Assembly: GCA_902778895.1 (NCBI GenBank)
Contig: CACYZF010000009.1
Coordinates: 124,001 to 188,000, forward strand
Length of the DNA stretch: 64,000 nt
Direction: 5' to 3'
From: an uncultured bacterium
Lineage (GTDB): Bacteria; Verrucomicrobiota; Lentisphaeria; Victivallales; UBA1829
Part shown: positions 17,535-26,020 of the stretch, in pieces
How positions within the stretch are numbered: the stretch's first letter is position 1
Layout of the letters: every line of letters begins with the position of its first letter
Translations under genes and position numbers: made by a program
Notes under the pieces: model-generated
Told to the model about the DNA's origin: nothing
The model's database searches: none
Seen by the model: only the letters and a program-made list of their open reading frames with translations

Positions 17535-19436
17535 TCAGTTCTTGGTCAGACCGTCGGTCATCAGTTTCGCGGTCCTGCGGGCGAACGCGGCGGGATCGGG
17601 CAGTTCGGAGCCTTCGCAGAGCAGGGCCTGGTCGTACAGCATCGCGGCGTAGTCGGTCAGCACGGCGCTGCCGGGTTCCGCCTCGTATTTCTTCGCCATC
17701 GCCTGGATCAGCGGGGAGTCGGGATTGAGCTCGAGGATGCGTTTCACTTCCGGCGCTTCCTGCTTCATCGCTTTCATCAGGCGCTGCATGTTCACGGAGG
17801 GGTCGGCCTCGTCGCCGACGAGGCAGCAGACGCTTTCGGTGAGGCGGGCGGAGAAACGGACGTCCTTCACCTGGTTTTCGAGCGTCTTCTTCAGGAACTC
17901 GAGCAGGGACTTGTTCTGCTCGGCGGCTTCCTTCGTCTTCTTCTCAAGCTCTTTCTGCACGGGCTCGTCGAGCTTCAGGTCGCTCTTCGCGACGGACACG
18001 ATGTCCTTTTCCGCGTACTTGCCGATGCCGTTGATGACGAACTCGTCGACCGGGTCGAGCAGGAACAGCACGTCGAGCTTCTGCTGGCGGAAGAGTTCCA
18101 GCTGCGGAGAGTGTTCCACCGCGGCGCGGTTCTCGCCGGTGATGAAGTAGATTGCCTTCTGCGTGGGCGGCATGGCGTCGGAGTATTCCTTCAGCGAAAC
18201 GAGCTTGCCGGGTTCGCCGTTCATGGTCTCGAAGAGCAGCAGGTTCTGGAGTTTCTCGCGGTTTTCCCAGTCGCTGTACGCGCCCTCCTTGATGAGGCGG
18301 CTGAACTCGGCGTAGAACTTTTCGTACGTCGCGCGGTCCTTCTCCATCATGCTCTGGAGCTCGGAGAACACGCGCTTCACGATGGCCTTCGAGATGCGCT
18401 TGATCTGGGGATTGTCCTGAAGCGTCTCGCGGGAGATGTTCAGCGGCAGGTCGCTCGAATCGACCACGCCGGACACGAAGCCGTTCATGTAGTCGGGCAG
18501 CAGGCCGGGGCATTCGTCGGTGATGAAGACGCGCTTCACGTACAGACTGAGCGTCTTTTTATTGCGGACGCCGAACTGGTACTGGAACGGGAGCTTGGCG
18601 GCGAGGAAGAGCAGCGCCTTGAATTCGGATGCGCCCTCGGCGGAGAAGACGATGCGCTTCAGCGGCGCTTCATAGTCGCCGGAGAGGTGCGAGTAGAAGC
18701 TCTTGTATTCGTCCTCGGTGACCTCGGATTCCGGGCGCAGCCAGATCGCCTTCATGGTGTTCAGCGTGTCGTCCTCGATCACGTCCTTGCCGTCCTTGTC
18801 CTTGGTCTTGTGCGCCATGCGGATCGGATACTCGATGAAGTCGGAGTATTTGCGGACCACGGACGACACGGTCCAGTATTCGAGGTAGTTCTTGAAATCG
18901 TCCTTCAGGTGCAGCGTCACGGTCGTGCCGGCGGCGTCCTTTTCCGCCTCGGTCACGGTGAACGTGTCGACGCCTTCGGATTCCCACAGGTACGCCTGGT
19001 CCTCGCCAGCCTTCTTCGTTAGCACGGACACCTTGTCGGCGGCCATGAACGCGGCATAGAACCCGACGCCGAACTGTCCAATCAGCTCCGGCGCGGTCGC
19101 GGGATTCTCCTCCTGCGCCTTCTTCAGCTCGGCCAGGAATCCGCGCGAACCGGAGTGCGCGATGGTGCCGAGGTTTTCGACCAGTTCCTCTTTCGTCATG
19201 CCGATGCCGTTGTCGGAGATCGCCAGCGTGCAGGCGCCCTCGTCGGCGGTGATGCGGATTTCGCCCTCGCTGGCGAGTTCGGGACGGGTCAGCGCCAGGA
19301 AACGCCGTTTGTCCAGCGCGTCGGCGGCGTTCGCGATCAGCTCGCGCAGGAAGATCTCCCTGTTCGAATAGATCGAGTTGATCATCATGTTGAGCAGTTC
19401 TTTGACTTCGGCTTTGAATTGCATATGTCTGGACAT
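17535..19436 (-). CDS. htpG: Molecular chaperone HtpG (Hsp90)
   Basis: Bacterial Hsp90 is an ATP-dependent dimeric chaperone. The 633-residue length is normal. The N-terminal GHKL ATPase begins FKAEVKELLNMMINSIYSN; ELIANAADALDK carries the catalytic Glu and Mg-binding Asn equivalents, but has NAADA where most Hsp90s have NASDA. The motifs SDNGIGMT and GQFGVGFYAAF follow. The middle and C-terminal domains are complete. It lies downstream of fmdB (52-base gap) and upstream of dnaJ, so heat-shock functions are grouped. Confidence 0.97.
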   Translation of the reverse strand: MSRHMQFKAEVKELLNMMINSIYSNREIFLRELIANAADALDKRRFLALTRPELASEGEIRITADEGACTLAISDNGIGMTKEELVENLGTIAHSGSRGFLAELKKAQEENPATAPELIGQFGVGFYAAFMAADKVSVLTKKAGEDQAYLWESEGVDTFTVTEAEKDAAGTTVTLHLKDDFKNYLEYWTVSSVVRKYSDFIEYPIRMAHKTKDKDGKDVIEDDTLNTMKAIWLRPESEVTEDEYKSFYSHLSGDYEAPLKRIVFSAEGASEFKALLFLAAKLPFQYQFGVRNKKTLSLYVKRVFITDECPGLLPDYMNGFVSGVVDSSDLPLNISRETLQDNPQIKRISKAIVKRVFSELQSMMEKDRATYEKFYAEFSRLIKEGAYSDWENREKLQNLLLFETMNGEPGKLVSLKEYSDAMPPTQKAIYFITGENRAAVEHSPQLELFRQQKLDVLFLLDPVDEFVINGIGKYAEKDIVSVAKSDLKLDEPVQKELEKKTKEAAEQNKSLLEFLKKTLENQVKDVRFSARLTESVCCLVGDEADPSVNMQRLMKAMKQEAPEVKRILELNPDSPLIQAMAKKYEAEPGSAVLTDYAAMLYDQALLCEGSELPDPAAFARRTAKLMTDGLTKN

Positions 19437-19488
19437 AACTCTGTCTCCTTATTTTTGAACGTGGATAATAAACGGCATCAAAGAGTTG

Positions 19489-19764
19489 TCACTTTGATGC
19501 TTTTTTCGAGGTCTTTTTTGTCGCGGCGGCGGCCGATGCGGTTTTCTTCGGCGTCGTCGGGTTGCCGAGGCTCGCGTTGGCGCCCTTGTAATCGTTGCAG
19601 TAGAATCCGGAGCCGACGAAGATCACGCCGGAGCCCGCGCCGATCTTGCGTTTCAGCGCGTCCCTGCCGCATTCCGGGCAGGTTTTCAGGTGGTCTTCGG
19701 TCATCTGCTGGAATTTCTCGAACTCGTATCCGCAATGCTTGCAGACGTATTCATAGGTGGGCAT
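19489..19764 (-). CDS. FmdB-family zinc-ribbon protein
   Basis: This small 91-residue protein starts with the FmdB zinc ribbon MPTYEYVCKHCGYEFEKFQ and has a second pair CPECG at about 34-38. The family is named after a putative regulator of formamidase, but its function remains vague and it is often encoded next to chaperones. The C-terminal third is Lys/Ala/Thr-rich and probably disordered. It is the promoter-proximal gene of the fmdB-htpG-dnaJ-dgt group. Confidence 0.88.
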   Translation of the reverse strand: MPTYEYVCKHCGYEFEKFQQMTEDHLKTCPECGRDALKRKIGAGSGVIFVGSGFYCNDYKGANASLGNPTTPKKTASAAAATKKTSKKASK

Positions 19765-19866
19765 GTCGACTTGTCCTTCGGTTCAACGGCGGACCCGCGG
19801 GGAATCGGGTTCCGGCGGTCCGCTTCCGTGTTGAGGGGTTGTGTTTGGTTGTTTTTCGCATTGGAT

Positions 19867-19883
19867 AAGCATACTTTGTGCCA
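19867..19883 (-). promoter_or_regulatory. Candidate sigma54 promoter (-24/-12) upstream of fmdB-htpG
   Basis: Read leftward the sequence is TGGCACAAAGTATGCTT: GG and GC are spaced as in the -24/-12 consensus TGGCAC-N5-TTGC, with one mismatch. It lies about 100 bases before the fmdB start. The remaining sequence of this 374-base divergent gap is T-rich (20010-20060) with no recognised gene. Confidence 0.4.
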
Positions 19884-20138
19884 AAATGCCGCAGGCGGCG
19901 TTCCCGCCTCGAATCCCCTGTCACATGTCCGCCGTTTGCCCTGTGTCATGCGACATTCTGTCCCATCTTCGTGCCAAAGTGTGCCGTCTATCCCGTCTTT
20001 TCCGGCCCATTCCTATTTTTTTCAACTTTTTTTCGACTTTTTTATATTTTTCGCTAAGATTTCCGCTTTTCGCGCGTCTAAATGTCAGAAAAATGCTTCG
20101 ACAACACTCTGTACCACCTGCAACACAAGGAGCGAACC

Positions 20139-21362
20139 ATGAAACAGAACCGATTCAAAACGCTTTGGGGGCTGGCGCTCGGCTTCGCCCTGCTCGCCGC
20201 CATCCCGTTCGCTGCAGAGGCTCAATCCGCCACGGAGAAACAGCCGGAGGACCGCTATACGGTGGTCCTGACAGGGAAGATCGACGGGAAGGGAAAGATC
20301 CGGTTTTACAGCAACATGCTTGATTTTATCCCCGACGCGATCGGAGAAGACCGCCGTTTCCCGACCGACATGACCGTCAACGGGAAGCCGTGGGAACACC
20401 CGGAATGGACGTTCCTCCTGAACTACGTGCCGGATTACTCCAATGGAACGGTTGTGCGGCAGTCGGACGGCGTTACGGCGGACTGGAAACTCCTGTCGCG
20501 CGACGATTCCGTTTCCGTTTCGGACCGCCGCGAGAGGACCATCGGAGAGCTTTCCCTTGCCGGGAACGGAGAGCCCTTCCAAATCGAACTGTCTTTCGCG
20601 AAATACCCGCTGAGCCACGAGGACAGGATCAATGCCATGCGGAAAAGGACCCGGGAAAAGAACCGCATTGCGGAACTGGACAACCTCTACAGTTTCAACC
20701 CGGGGCAGCTGATCCCCGCCAACCGGAAAGTGGTGGAGCAATACCGGGAGGAACGGAGACAGGAACGGATTCTGTGGATGCGCGACCCGGATTACACGAC
20801 CGACGGGAAAGAGTTGCCGCCTGTAAGACAGGAACCGGCTGTACGTTCGGTGCGCAAGCCGTTCCCGGACCAGTTCGACATCACGATCGAGGCCACGGTG
20901 AACGTCGTTGCGAAGTTCGCTTTTCAGGGGAACCGGATCGTTTACCGCGATTCCACCCTCCCGAACGACGGGAATTATCCGAGCCAGGTGAAGGTCAACG
21001 GGAAACCGTGGAAAAATCTGCACATGCCGTTTACGCTGGACTGCGCGATCGACCAGGATTCCATCCTCGGAACGGAGATCAAGACGGAGTATTATAGCTA
21101 TACCCTCCAGCCCGAGAGAGAATGGATCGCGCTGACGGTCACCAATTACGGACCGCGCGACGAAGAGCCCGTGAAGATCAGGCTGACCGTGCTGAAATCC
21201 AAGAAGCCGTTCGACGACAGATTTATCTATTCCGGCGGGGTCGCTCTGCCGGCGGAGGTGCTGACGGAACCTGATGCGTTCGAAAACTTCTGGAAGAACG
21301 CCATGGGCGGCAATTCGGGGGCGGGGAATCTCCCCGCGAAACAGCCGGATCCGGCTGACTGA
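20139..21362 (+). CDS. Secreted protein with an internally repeated domain, unknown function
   Basis: This 407-residue protein has a clear Sec signal peptide (KTLWGLALGFALLAAIPFAAEAQS; cleavage after about residue 27). I do not recognise a family. Two segments resemble each other, each with the motif VNGKPW followed by an expected beta-sheet pattern and a V-F-L-T-rich end (about 60-165 and 265-380), suggesting a duplicated beta-sandwich. A charged helical linker rich in Arg/Glu (about 165-230) separates them. The ATG at 20139 follows AAGGAGCG. It stands alone and is followed by a strong terminator. Confidence 0.75.
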   Translation: MKQNRFKTLWGLALGFALLAAIPFAAEAQSATEKQPEDRYTVVLTGKIDGKGKIRFYSNMLDFIPDAIGEDRRFPTDMTVNGKPWEHPEWTFLLNYVPDYSNGTVVRQSDGVTADWKLLSRDDSVSVSDRRERTIGELSLAGNGEPFQIELSFAKYPLSHEDRINAMRKRTREKNRIAELDNLYSFNPGQLIPANRKVVEQYREERRQERILWMRDPDYTTDGKELPPVRQEPAVRSVRKPFPDQFDITIEATVNVVAKFAFQGNRIVYRDSTLPNDGNYPSQVKVNGKPWKNLHMPFTLDCAIDQDSILGTEIKTEYYSYTLQPEREWIALTVTNYGPRDEEPVKIRLTVLKSKKPFDDRFIYSGGVALPAEVLTEPDAFENFWKNAMGGNSGAGNLPAKQPDPAD

Positions 21363-21386
21363 GTCAGTGCAGGAGAAGCGGCCGGT

Positions 21387-21412
21387 CCGGCCCCGGGGGC
21401 CGGATATTTTTA
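21387..21412 (+). terminator. Intrinsic terminator after the secreted duplicated-domain gene
   Basis: CCGGCCCC pairs with GGGGCCGG (21387-21403), followed by an A/T-rich run ending in five Ts. The stem is almost entirely G-C. Confidence 0.75.
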
Positions 21413-21433
21413 TATAAAAAGGGAGAGGTGTCC

Positions 21434-21461
21434 TTGCTTTTTCCTTTTCCGGGTGTATATT
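21434..21461 (+). promoter_or_regulatory. Candidate promoter for rpsB-tsf
   Basis: TTGCTT (21434-21439) and TATATT (21456-21461) are 16 bases apart; a shifted TATTAT is also possible. About 170 bases of leader follow, which could hold an S2 autoregulatory site, but I see no specific known motif. Confidence 0.5.
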
Positions 21462-21630
21462 ATATGCTACGTTTTCTCAACGCATCCGGATCGGCCGTAT
21501 GCCGATTCCCCCGCACCAAACCAACCCCGCGGGCGGATGCGCACAACTGAACAAGAAGGTATCTTGCTCCGCGTCAACCGACAACAACCGCGGAGGAAAA
21601 GAGCCGGAACGAAGAAAGGCGGATGGAATT

Positions 21631-22557
21631 ATGGCCATCTCTGTCAAAGACCTGTTGGAAGCCGGGTGCCATTTCGGGCATCAGACGAAGCGCTGGAACC
21701 CCAAGATGAAAGATTACGTCTACGGGGCGAAGAACGGTATCTCTATTATCGACCTCACGAAAACCATCCGCCAGATCGGCGACGCCTGCAATTTCCTGCA
21801 GCGTGAAGTCATGAAGGGATCCCGCATCCTGTTCGTCGGCACGAAGCGCCAGGCGCAGCAGGTCGTCCGCAACGCCGCGGAAGAAACCGAAATGTTCTTC
21901 ATGTCCGAACGCTGGATGGGCGGCACGCTCACCAACATCGAAACGATCCGCAAGTCCGTGAAGAAGATGCGCGAGATCGACGACATCGTGAACGACGAAG
22001 AGAACTCCAACCTGAAGAAGAAAGAGATCGTCCGCCTCGCGCGTCAGGGCGTCAAGCTGCACCGCAACCTCGACGGCATCGCCGACATGAAGCGCCTGCC
22101 CGACGTGGTCGTGGTCGTGGACGTCTGCCACGACGACACCGCGGTGAAGGAAGCCCAGAAGCTCGGTATTCCGATCATCGCCATCGTCGATACGAACGGC
22201 AATCCCGAAAACATCGCCTATCCGGTCGCCGCCAACGACGACGCCGTGAAGTCCATCAAGATCATCATGGACACCTTCGTGGCCGCCATCAACGACGCCC
22301 TCGGACTCTACAAGGTCAAAGTCGCCGAAGACAAGGCGAAAGCTGACGCCGAACGCGCCGAGAAGAAGGGCGCCGATGACAAGGCCAAGAGCGACGAGCG
22401 TCCCGCGCGCCGTCCGTCCCGCCGCCCCGCCGCCCGCAAGGAAGCCGCTTCCGCCGACGGCGAGAAGAAGGCCGCCCCGCGCCGCAAGGCTCCCGCCAAG
22501 GAGGTCAAGGACCTCTCCGCTCTCAAGAAATCCGATGTGAAACCCGAGGAGAAATAA
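21631..22557 (+). CDS. rpsB: Ribosomal protein uS2 with extended C-terminus
   Basis: This small-subunit protein is needed for late 30S assembly. The N-terminus MAISVKDLLEAGCHFGHQTKRWNPKM and the later internal motifs are typical. At 308 residues it is longer than the usual 230-250: from about residue 230 on it carries a tail rich in Lys, Ala, Arg and Pro, expected to be disordered. The ATG at 21631 fits the family start; an upstream in-frame ATG would add 44 unrelated residues. tsf follows after 2 bases, the universal order. Confidence 0.96.
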   Translation: MAISVKDLLEAGCHFGHQTKRWNPKMKDYVYGAKNGISIIDLTKTIRQIGDACNFLQREVMKGSRILFVGTKRQAQQVVRNAAEETEMFFMSERWMGGTLTNIETIRKSVKKMREIDDIVNDEENSNLKKKEIVRLARQGVKLHRNLDGIADMKRLPDVVVVVDVCHDDTAVKEAQKLGIPIIAIVDTNGNPENIAYPVAANDDAVKSIKIIMDTFVAAINDALGLYKVKVAEDKAKADAERAEKKGADDKAKSDERPARRPSRRPAARKEAASADGEKKAAPRRKAPAKEVKDLSALKKSDVKPEEK

Positions 22558-22559
22558 TC

Positions 22560-23363
22560 ATGGCAGCTATCACCCCGCAAATGGTCAAGGAACTGCGCGA
22601 CAAGACCGACGCAGGCATGGGCGAATGCAAGAAGGCCCTCATCGAAGCCAACGGCGACATTGATGCCGCGGTCGATATCCTCCGCAAGGCCGGTATCGCC
22701 AAGAGCGCCCACCGCGCCGACCGCGCCACCGCCGAAGGCAAGATCTTCGTCGCCGTCGACGGCAACCAGGCCCTCATGCTCGAAGTCTGCTGCGAAACCG
22801 ACTTCGTCGCCAACAACGAGAAGTTCCTCGAATACGGCAACGGCGCCGCGAAGAAGATTCTCGCGAACACTACCGGCGACGGCGACGTCACCGAGGCCGC
22901 GCAGAAGTCCGAAGAGACCGAGCTCGCGGCTCTGTTCTCCAAGTTCGGCGAGAAGATGATCATCCGCCGCGCCCTCCGTTACACCACCGACCAGAAGATC
23001 GCCTACTACATCCACTTCAACGGCAAGATCGGCGTCCTCCTCGACATCGGCGGCGAAATCGACGAAGCCGGCATCAAGAACACCTGCCTCCAGATCTGCG
23101 CCTCCAATCCGCAGTACGTCAACTCCTCCGAAGTCCCGGCCGAAGCGATCGCCCACGAAAAGGAAATCGCCACCGCCCAGCTCAAGGAGAGCGGCAAGCC
23201 CGAGAACATCATCGAGAAGATCGTCGCCGGCAAGATCAACAGCTGGTACGGCGAAATCTGCCTCGTGAACCAGCCTTGGATTCTTGACAACAAGACCACT
23301 TTCGGCAAGCTCTTCCCGAAGGCCACCGTCAAGCGTTTCGCCCGCTGGGCCGTCGGTCAGTAA
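22560..23363 (+). CDS. tsf: Elongation factor Ts
   Basis: EF-Ts exchanges GDP for GTP on EF-Tu. The 267-residue protein begins with the UBA-like segment VKELRDKTDAGMGECKKAL and has the nucleotide-exchange motif CETDFVANN near residue 80, followed by the two core domains. It starts 2 bases after rpsB and is followed by a strong terminator. Confidence 0.97.
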   Translation: MAAITPQMVKELRDKTDAGMGECKKALIEANGDIDAAVDILRKAGIAKSAHRADRATAEGKIFVAVDGNQALMLEVCCETDFVANNEKFLEYGNGAAKKILANTTGDGDVTEAAQKSEETELAALFSKFGEKMIIRRALRYTTDQKIAYYIHFNGKIGVLLDIGGEIDEAGIKNTCLQICASNPQYVNSSEVPAEAIAHEKEIATAQLKESGKPENIIEKIVAGKINSWYGEICLVNQPWILDNKTTFGKLFPKATVKRFARWAVGQ

Positions 23364-23392
23364 TCGATCCCGACAGCTTCTCTGAAACACTG

Positions 23393-23424
23393 AACCCGTT
23401 CCGGTTTTCCGGAGCGGGTTTTTT
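23393..23424 (+). terminator. rpsB-tsf terminator
   Basis: AACCCGTTCCGG pairs with CCGGAGCGGGTT around TTTT, followed by a T-run. Confidence 0.9.
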
Positions 23425-23557
23425 CATGCCTGCGTGCCGGGCGGAGGGATGATATAATAGACTCCATGAAGTCAGAGGCGCTGGCAGGGGAGCGTGTCTC
23501 TCCGTCCGGAACGATTCCCCTTTGACAGGGTACGTTCCAATTCCCTTTTTGGGTATG

Positions 23558-23590
23558 AAAAAAACGCCGGAAGCGGGGAACGCTTCCGGC
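23558..23590 (-). terminator. Terminator of the GH10 gene
   Basis: Leftward reading shows a perfect 10-bp stem (GCCGGAAGCG at 23566-23575 with CGCTTCCGGC at 23581-23590), a 5-base loop and then a run of Ts (A-run at 23558-23564 on the plus strand). Confidence 0.9.
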
Positions 23591-23625
23591 GGAATGAAAC
23601 CTAGGATACGATCGGATTGCCCGGA

Positions 23626-25629
23626 TCAGTATTCGACCATGCCGAGGCCGCGGCGCAGGACGATGGAGGAACCTTCCTTGTCCGTGCCGACCGCGAGGAT
23701 GCGCGGCGACGTGGTGTCGGCGGAGACGACGCCGGCAGCCGCGTTGGCGGGGTTGGAGGCCTCGGAGAAGTCGCCGGATTTCAGCTTGGTGACGTCGGTC
23801 ACGGGCTTCTTCGTGATGAGGACCGCCATGCCCTTCTCGGTGTTGGCGGAGATGAGGATGCGGCCGTCCTTGAGTTCCATGGCGGTCGGGTTCTCGCCCT
23901 TCAGGCCGATCTGCTTCGCGAGGTCGGCGGAGAGGATCTGCTTGCCGCTCTTGAGGTTGAGGTAACCGTAGATGGAATCCGGATAGGGCAGGATTCTCTG
24001 GCTCGGCGCGCGGAGCGACCAGGTCTGGAACTGATCTTCGGTGGCGTAGACGTAGTTCTCGCCGTCCTTGTCGAACACGCTGGCGACCACGACGCCGGCG
24101 GGATTGGGCTGCATGCCGGTCGGCGCGGGGGCGATCTGCGCGATGGTGGGACGGACGCAGTCCTTGCCGTTGACGGCGCACAGCTGGGCGGGCGTTTCGG
24201 TCCAGGTCTCGCCGTCGTCGTCGCTGGTCACGTACTTGATGACGCGGTTTCCGCCGCCCTCGTCGGTGGAGAAGACGCACACGAGGCGCTTGGTGCCGAG
24301 GCGGATGACGTAGGGATCGGAGACGGTGCCTTTTTCAGGTTTGTAGATGGTGCGGACATCCTTTTCCCAGGCGATGCCGTCCTTGTACTGGAAACGGTCG
24401 CCGAGGTCGCGGCCGTACATGGCGGCGGCGTCGACCACGCCCCAGAAGGCGGGTTTCGGCTTGTTCTGACGGTCGAAGAGCAGCGGAGCGTTGCGGCGGC
24501 CGCCGAAGGGATAGGTGTCGAGCCAGGAGCCGTTGTCGGTGAGGCCCCAGAGGGTCACGGCCACGATGTGCTTGCGGTACTTCAGGAAGAGCGCGTAGGC
24601 GTCGCGGTAGCGGTCGCGGAGGTCCTGCTGGACGAGCGCCGGGAGGACGCCGTTCGGGTACGGGTTCGCGTTGCGGCGGTCGCGCGGCAGGATGTCGATG
24701 TCAAGCTCGGAGATGAGGATGTCGCATCCGGTGCTGAGGAACGCCTGGATGGTGCGTTCGACCTGGTCCATGTCCGGGTCGGTGTAGCGCCAGTGGCACT
24801 GCATGCCGATGTAGTCGATGAGCTTCTTGTCCTTGTTGACCTCGTTCACGAGCTTCACGATGCCGTCGCGCTTGGCGGCGAGGTCGGTGTCGAAGTCGTT
24901 GTAGACGAGCTTGGCGGTCGGATCGGCCTCGCGGGCGATCTCGAACGCGAGCTTGACGTAGTCGGGTCCGACAATGTTGTACCAGAAGGATTTGCGCATG
25001 GAGCCGTCCTGGACGACCGCTTCGTTCACCACGTCCCACACGTGGAAGTTTTCCTTGTCGTGGGCGATACGGGTGCGGATGTGGTTCTGCATGCGCTTGA
25101 TGAGCGTCTCGCGGCCCTGTTCGTTGGGCTGGAGGTCGCGGTAGACCCAGCCGGGCGTCTGCTGGTACCACACGAAGCAGTGGCCGTGCAGCTGCATGTC
25201 GTACTGCTTGGCCATGCGGACGAGGCCGTCGCCGCCGCCCCAGTTGAAGTTGCCTTCGGAGCGTTCGACGCTTTCCCACTTCATGGCGTTGTCGGCCACG
25301 ACGCGGTTGAAGTGCTTGCCGGCGAGTTTGCCAGTGAAGGAATCGGGCTGGGCGAAACCGAGCGCGACGCCGCAGAGGAAGTCGTCTTTGAAGATTTCGC
25401 GAAGCGCGGGCTCGTCGCCGAGTTCCTGCTGCTGCCCCTGGCCGCCGCCGAAGCCGCCGAAGCCGCCGAAACCGCCGCCGAAACCGCCGCCGAAACCGCC
25501 ACCGAAACCGCCGCCGAAGCCGCCGCCGGGCATTCCGCCGCCCTGGGGGAATTGGGCCAAGGCGATAACGGCGGGCAGTGCGGTCAGCGCCGCCGCGATG
25601 ACGAGGGGGGAACCTGAGCGTTTTTTCAT
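23626..25629 (-). CDS. Secreted GH10 endo-xylanase with Gly-rich linker and C-terminal BNR-like region
   Basis: This 667-residue secreted protein is predicted to be an endo-1,4-beta-xylanase. After a signal peptide (about 1-26) comes a striking glycine/phenylalanine segment of repeated GGGF units (29-64). The GH10 barrel follows (about 72-420): HGHCFVWYQQTPGW (148-161), acid/base Glu203 in WDVVNEA and nucleophile Glu308 in ISELDID. The C-terminal part (about 430-667) has SDDDGETWTE-type motifs, as in BNR/sialidase-like beta propellers, and might bind ligand or add a second activity. It is divergent from a tandem esterase gene, so the two may act together on substituted xylan. Confidence 0.88.
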   Translation of the reverse strand: MKKRSGSPLVIAAALTALPAVIALAQFPQGGGMPGGGFGGGFGGGFGGGFGGGFGGFGGFGGGQGQQQELGDEPALREIFKDDFLCGVALGFAQPDSFTGKLAGKHFNRVVADNAMKWESVERSEGNFNWGGGDGLVRMAKQYDMQLHGHCFVWYQQTPGWVYRDLQPNEQGRETLIKRMQNHIRTRIAHDKENFHVWDVVNEAVVQDGSMRKSFWYNIVGPDYVKLAFEIAREADPTAKLVYNDFDTDLAAKRDGIVKLVNEVNKDKKLIDYIGMQCHWRYTDPDMDQVERTIQAFLSTGCDILISELDIDILPRDRRNANPYPNGVLPALVQQDLRDRYRDAYALFLKYRKHIVAVTLWGLTDNGSWLDTYPFGGRRNAPLLFDRQNKPKPAFWGVVDAAAMYGRDLGDRFQYKDGIAWEKDVRTIYKPEKGTVSDPYVIRLGTKRLVCVFSTDEGGGNRVIKYVTSDDDGETWTETPAQLCAVNGKDCVRPTIAQIAPAPTGMQPNPAGVVVASVFDKDGENYVYATEDQFQTWSLRAPSQRILPYPDSIYGYLNLKSGKQILSADLAKQIGLKGENPTAMELKDGRILISANTEKGMAVLITKKPVTDVTKLKSGDFSEASNPANAAAGVVSADTTSPRILAVGTDKEGSSIVLRRGLGMVEY
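25437..25545. repeat. GGGF-coding repeat tract
   Basis: Tandem, slightly degenerate copies of a 12-base unit (CCGCCGAAACCG on the plus strand) encode the Gly/Phe linker of the GH10 protein. Such tracts vary readily in length. Confidence 0.75.
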
Positions 25630-25706
25630 ACTGATGTTCCTTATGAGGCGGAATGAACCGCCATGTGTTTTGGGGTTGATGGAAAACGAATGTATGATTA
25701 TTTCTC

Positions 25707-25735
25707 ATAATATACATGCGCGAGGAGGTTTTCAA
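25707..25735 (-). promoter_or_regulatory. Promoter for the GH10 gene
   Basis: Leftward: TTGAAA (complement of 25730-25735), 17 bases, TATTAT (complement of 25707-25712). The start codon is about 80 bases downstream. Confidence 0.7.
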
Positions 25736-25897
25736 ATGGAGATAAAGGCAAAAAACATGTAGTATTTATTATTTCGGACGAAAAGCGAAGGCGGACGGCG
25801 AGGCATTGCGGACAGGGATGGCGATCAGGTGTGTGATAACGAACGCGATAAAACGTGAAATTGTCACAAAAATTCGCTGTTAATCGGTCTTTCGCTA

Positions 25898-25926
25898 TTG
25901 ACTTTTTCATGTTTCCGCATTATGTT
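25898..25926 (+). promoter_or_regulatory. Promoter for the tandem esterase gene
   Basis: TTGACT (25898-25903) and TATGTT (25921-25926) are 17 bases apart, about 95 bases before the start. The 391-base gap between GH10 and the esterase gene holds this and the divergent GH10 promoter; nothing else is obvious in it. Confidence 0.6.
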
Positions 25927-26020
25927 ACTGCATTGAAACACGTCTTTCCGGTCATTCCCCCTCAAAATGTGCCCGGAGAGATCAGAAACACAATCCATCA
26001 CTTTTCATGGAGGAACAATC

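Noticed and set aside
19765..20138. CIRCE heat-shock operator upstream of the chaperone genes
   Set aside because: No TTAGCACTC-N9-GAGTGCTAA sequence or close variant was found.
23440..23520. Small gene starting at the ATG near 23466
   Set aside because: A TATAAT-like box lies just ahead, but there is no -35, no ribosome-binding site and no convincing protein.
23617..25617. Long open frame opposite the GH10 gene
   Set aside because: It is a shadow of a high-GC coding strand: valine/alanine/aspartate-rich, no ribosome-binding site, no family features. The same applies to long frames opposite prfA, htpG, dnaJ, the GH78 gene and galK.
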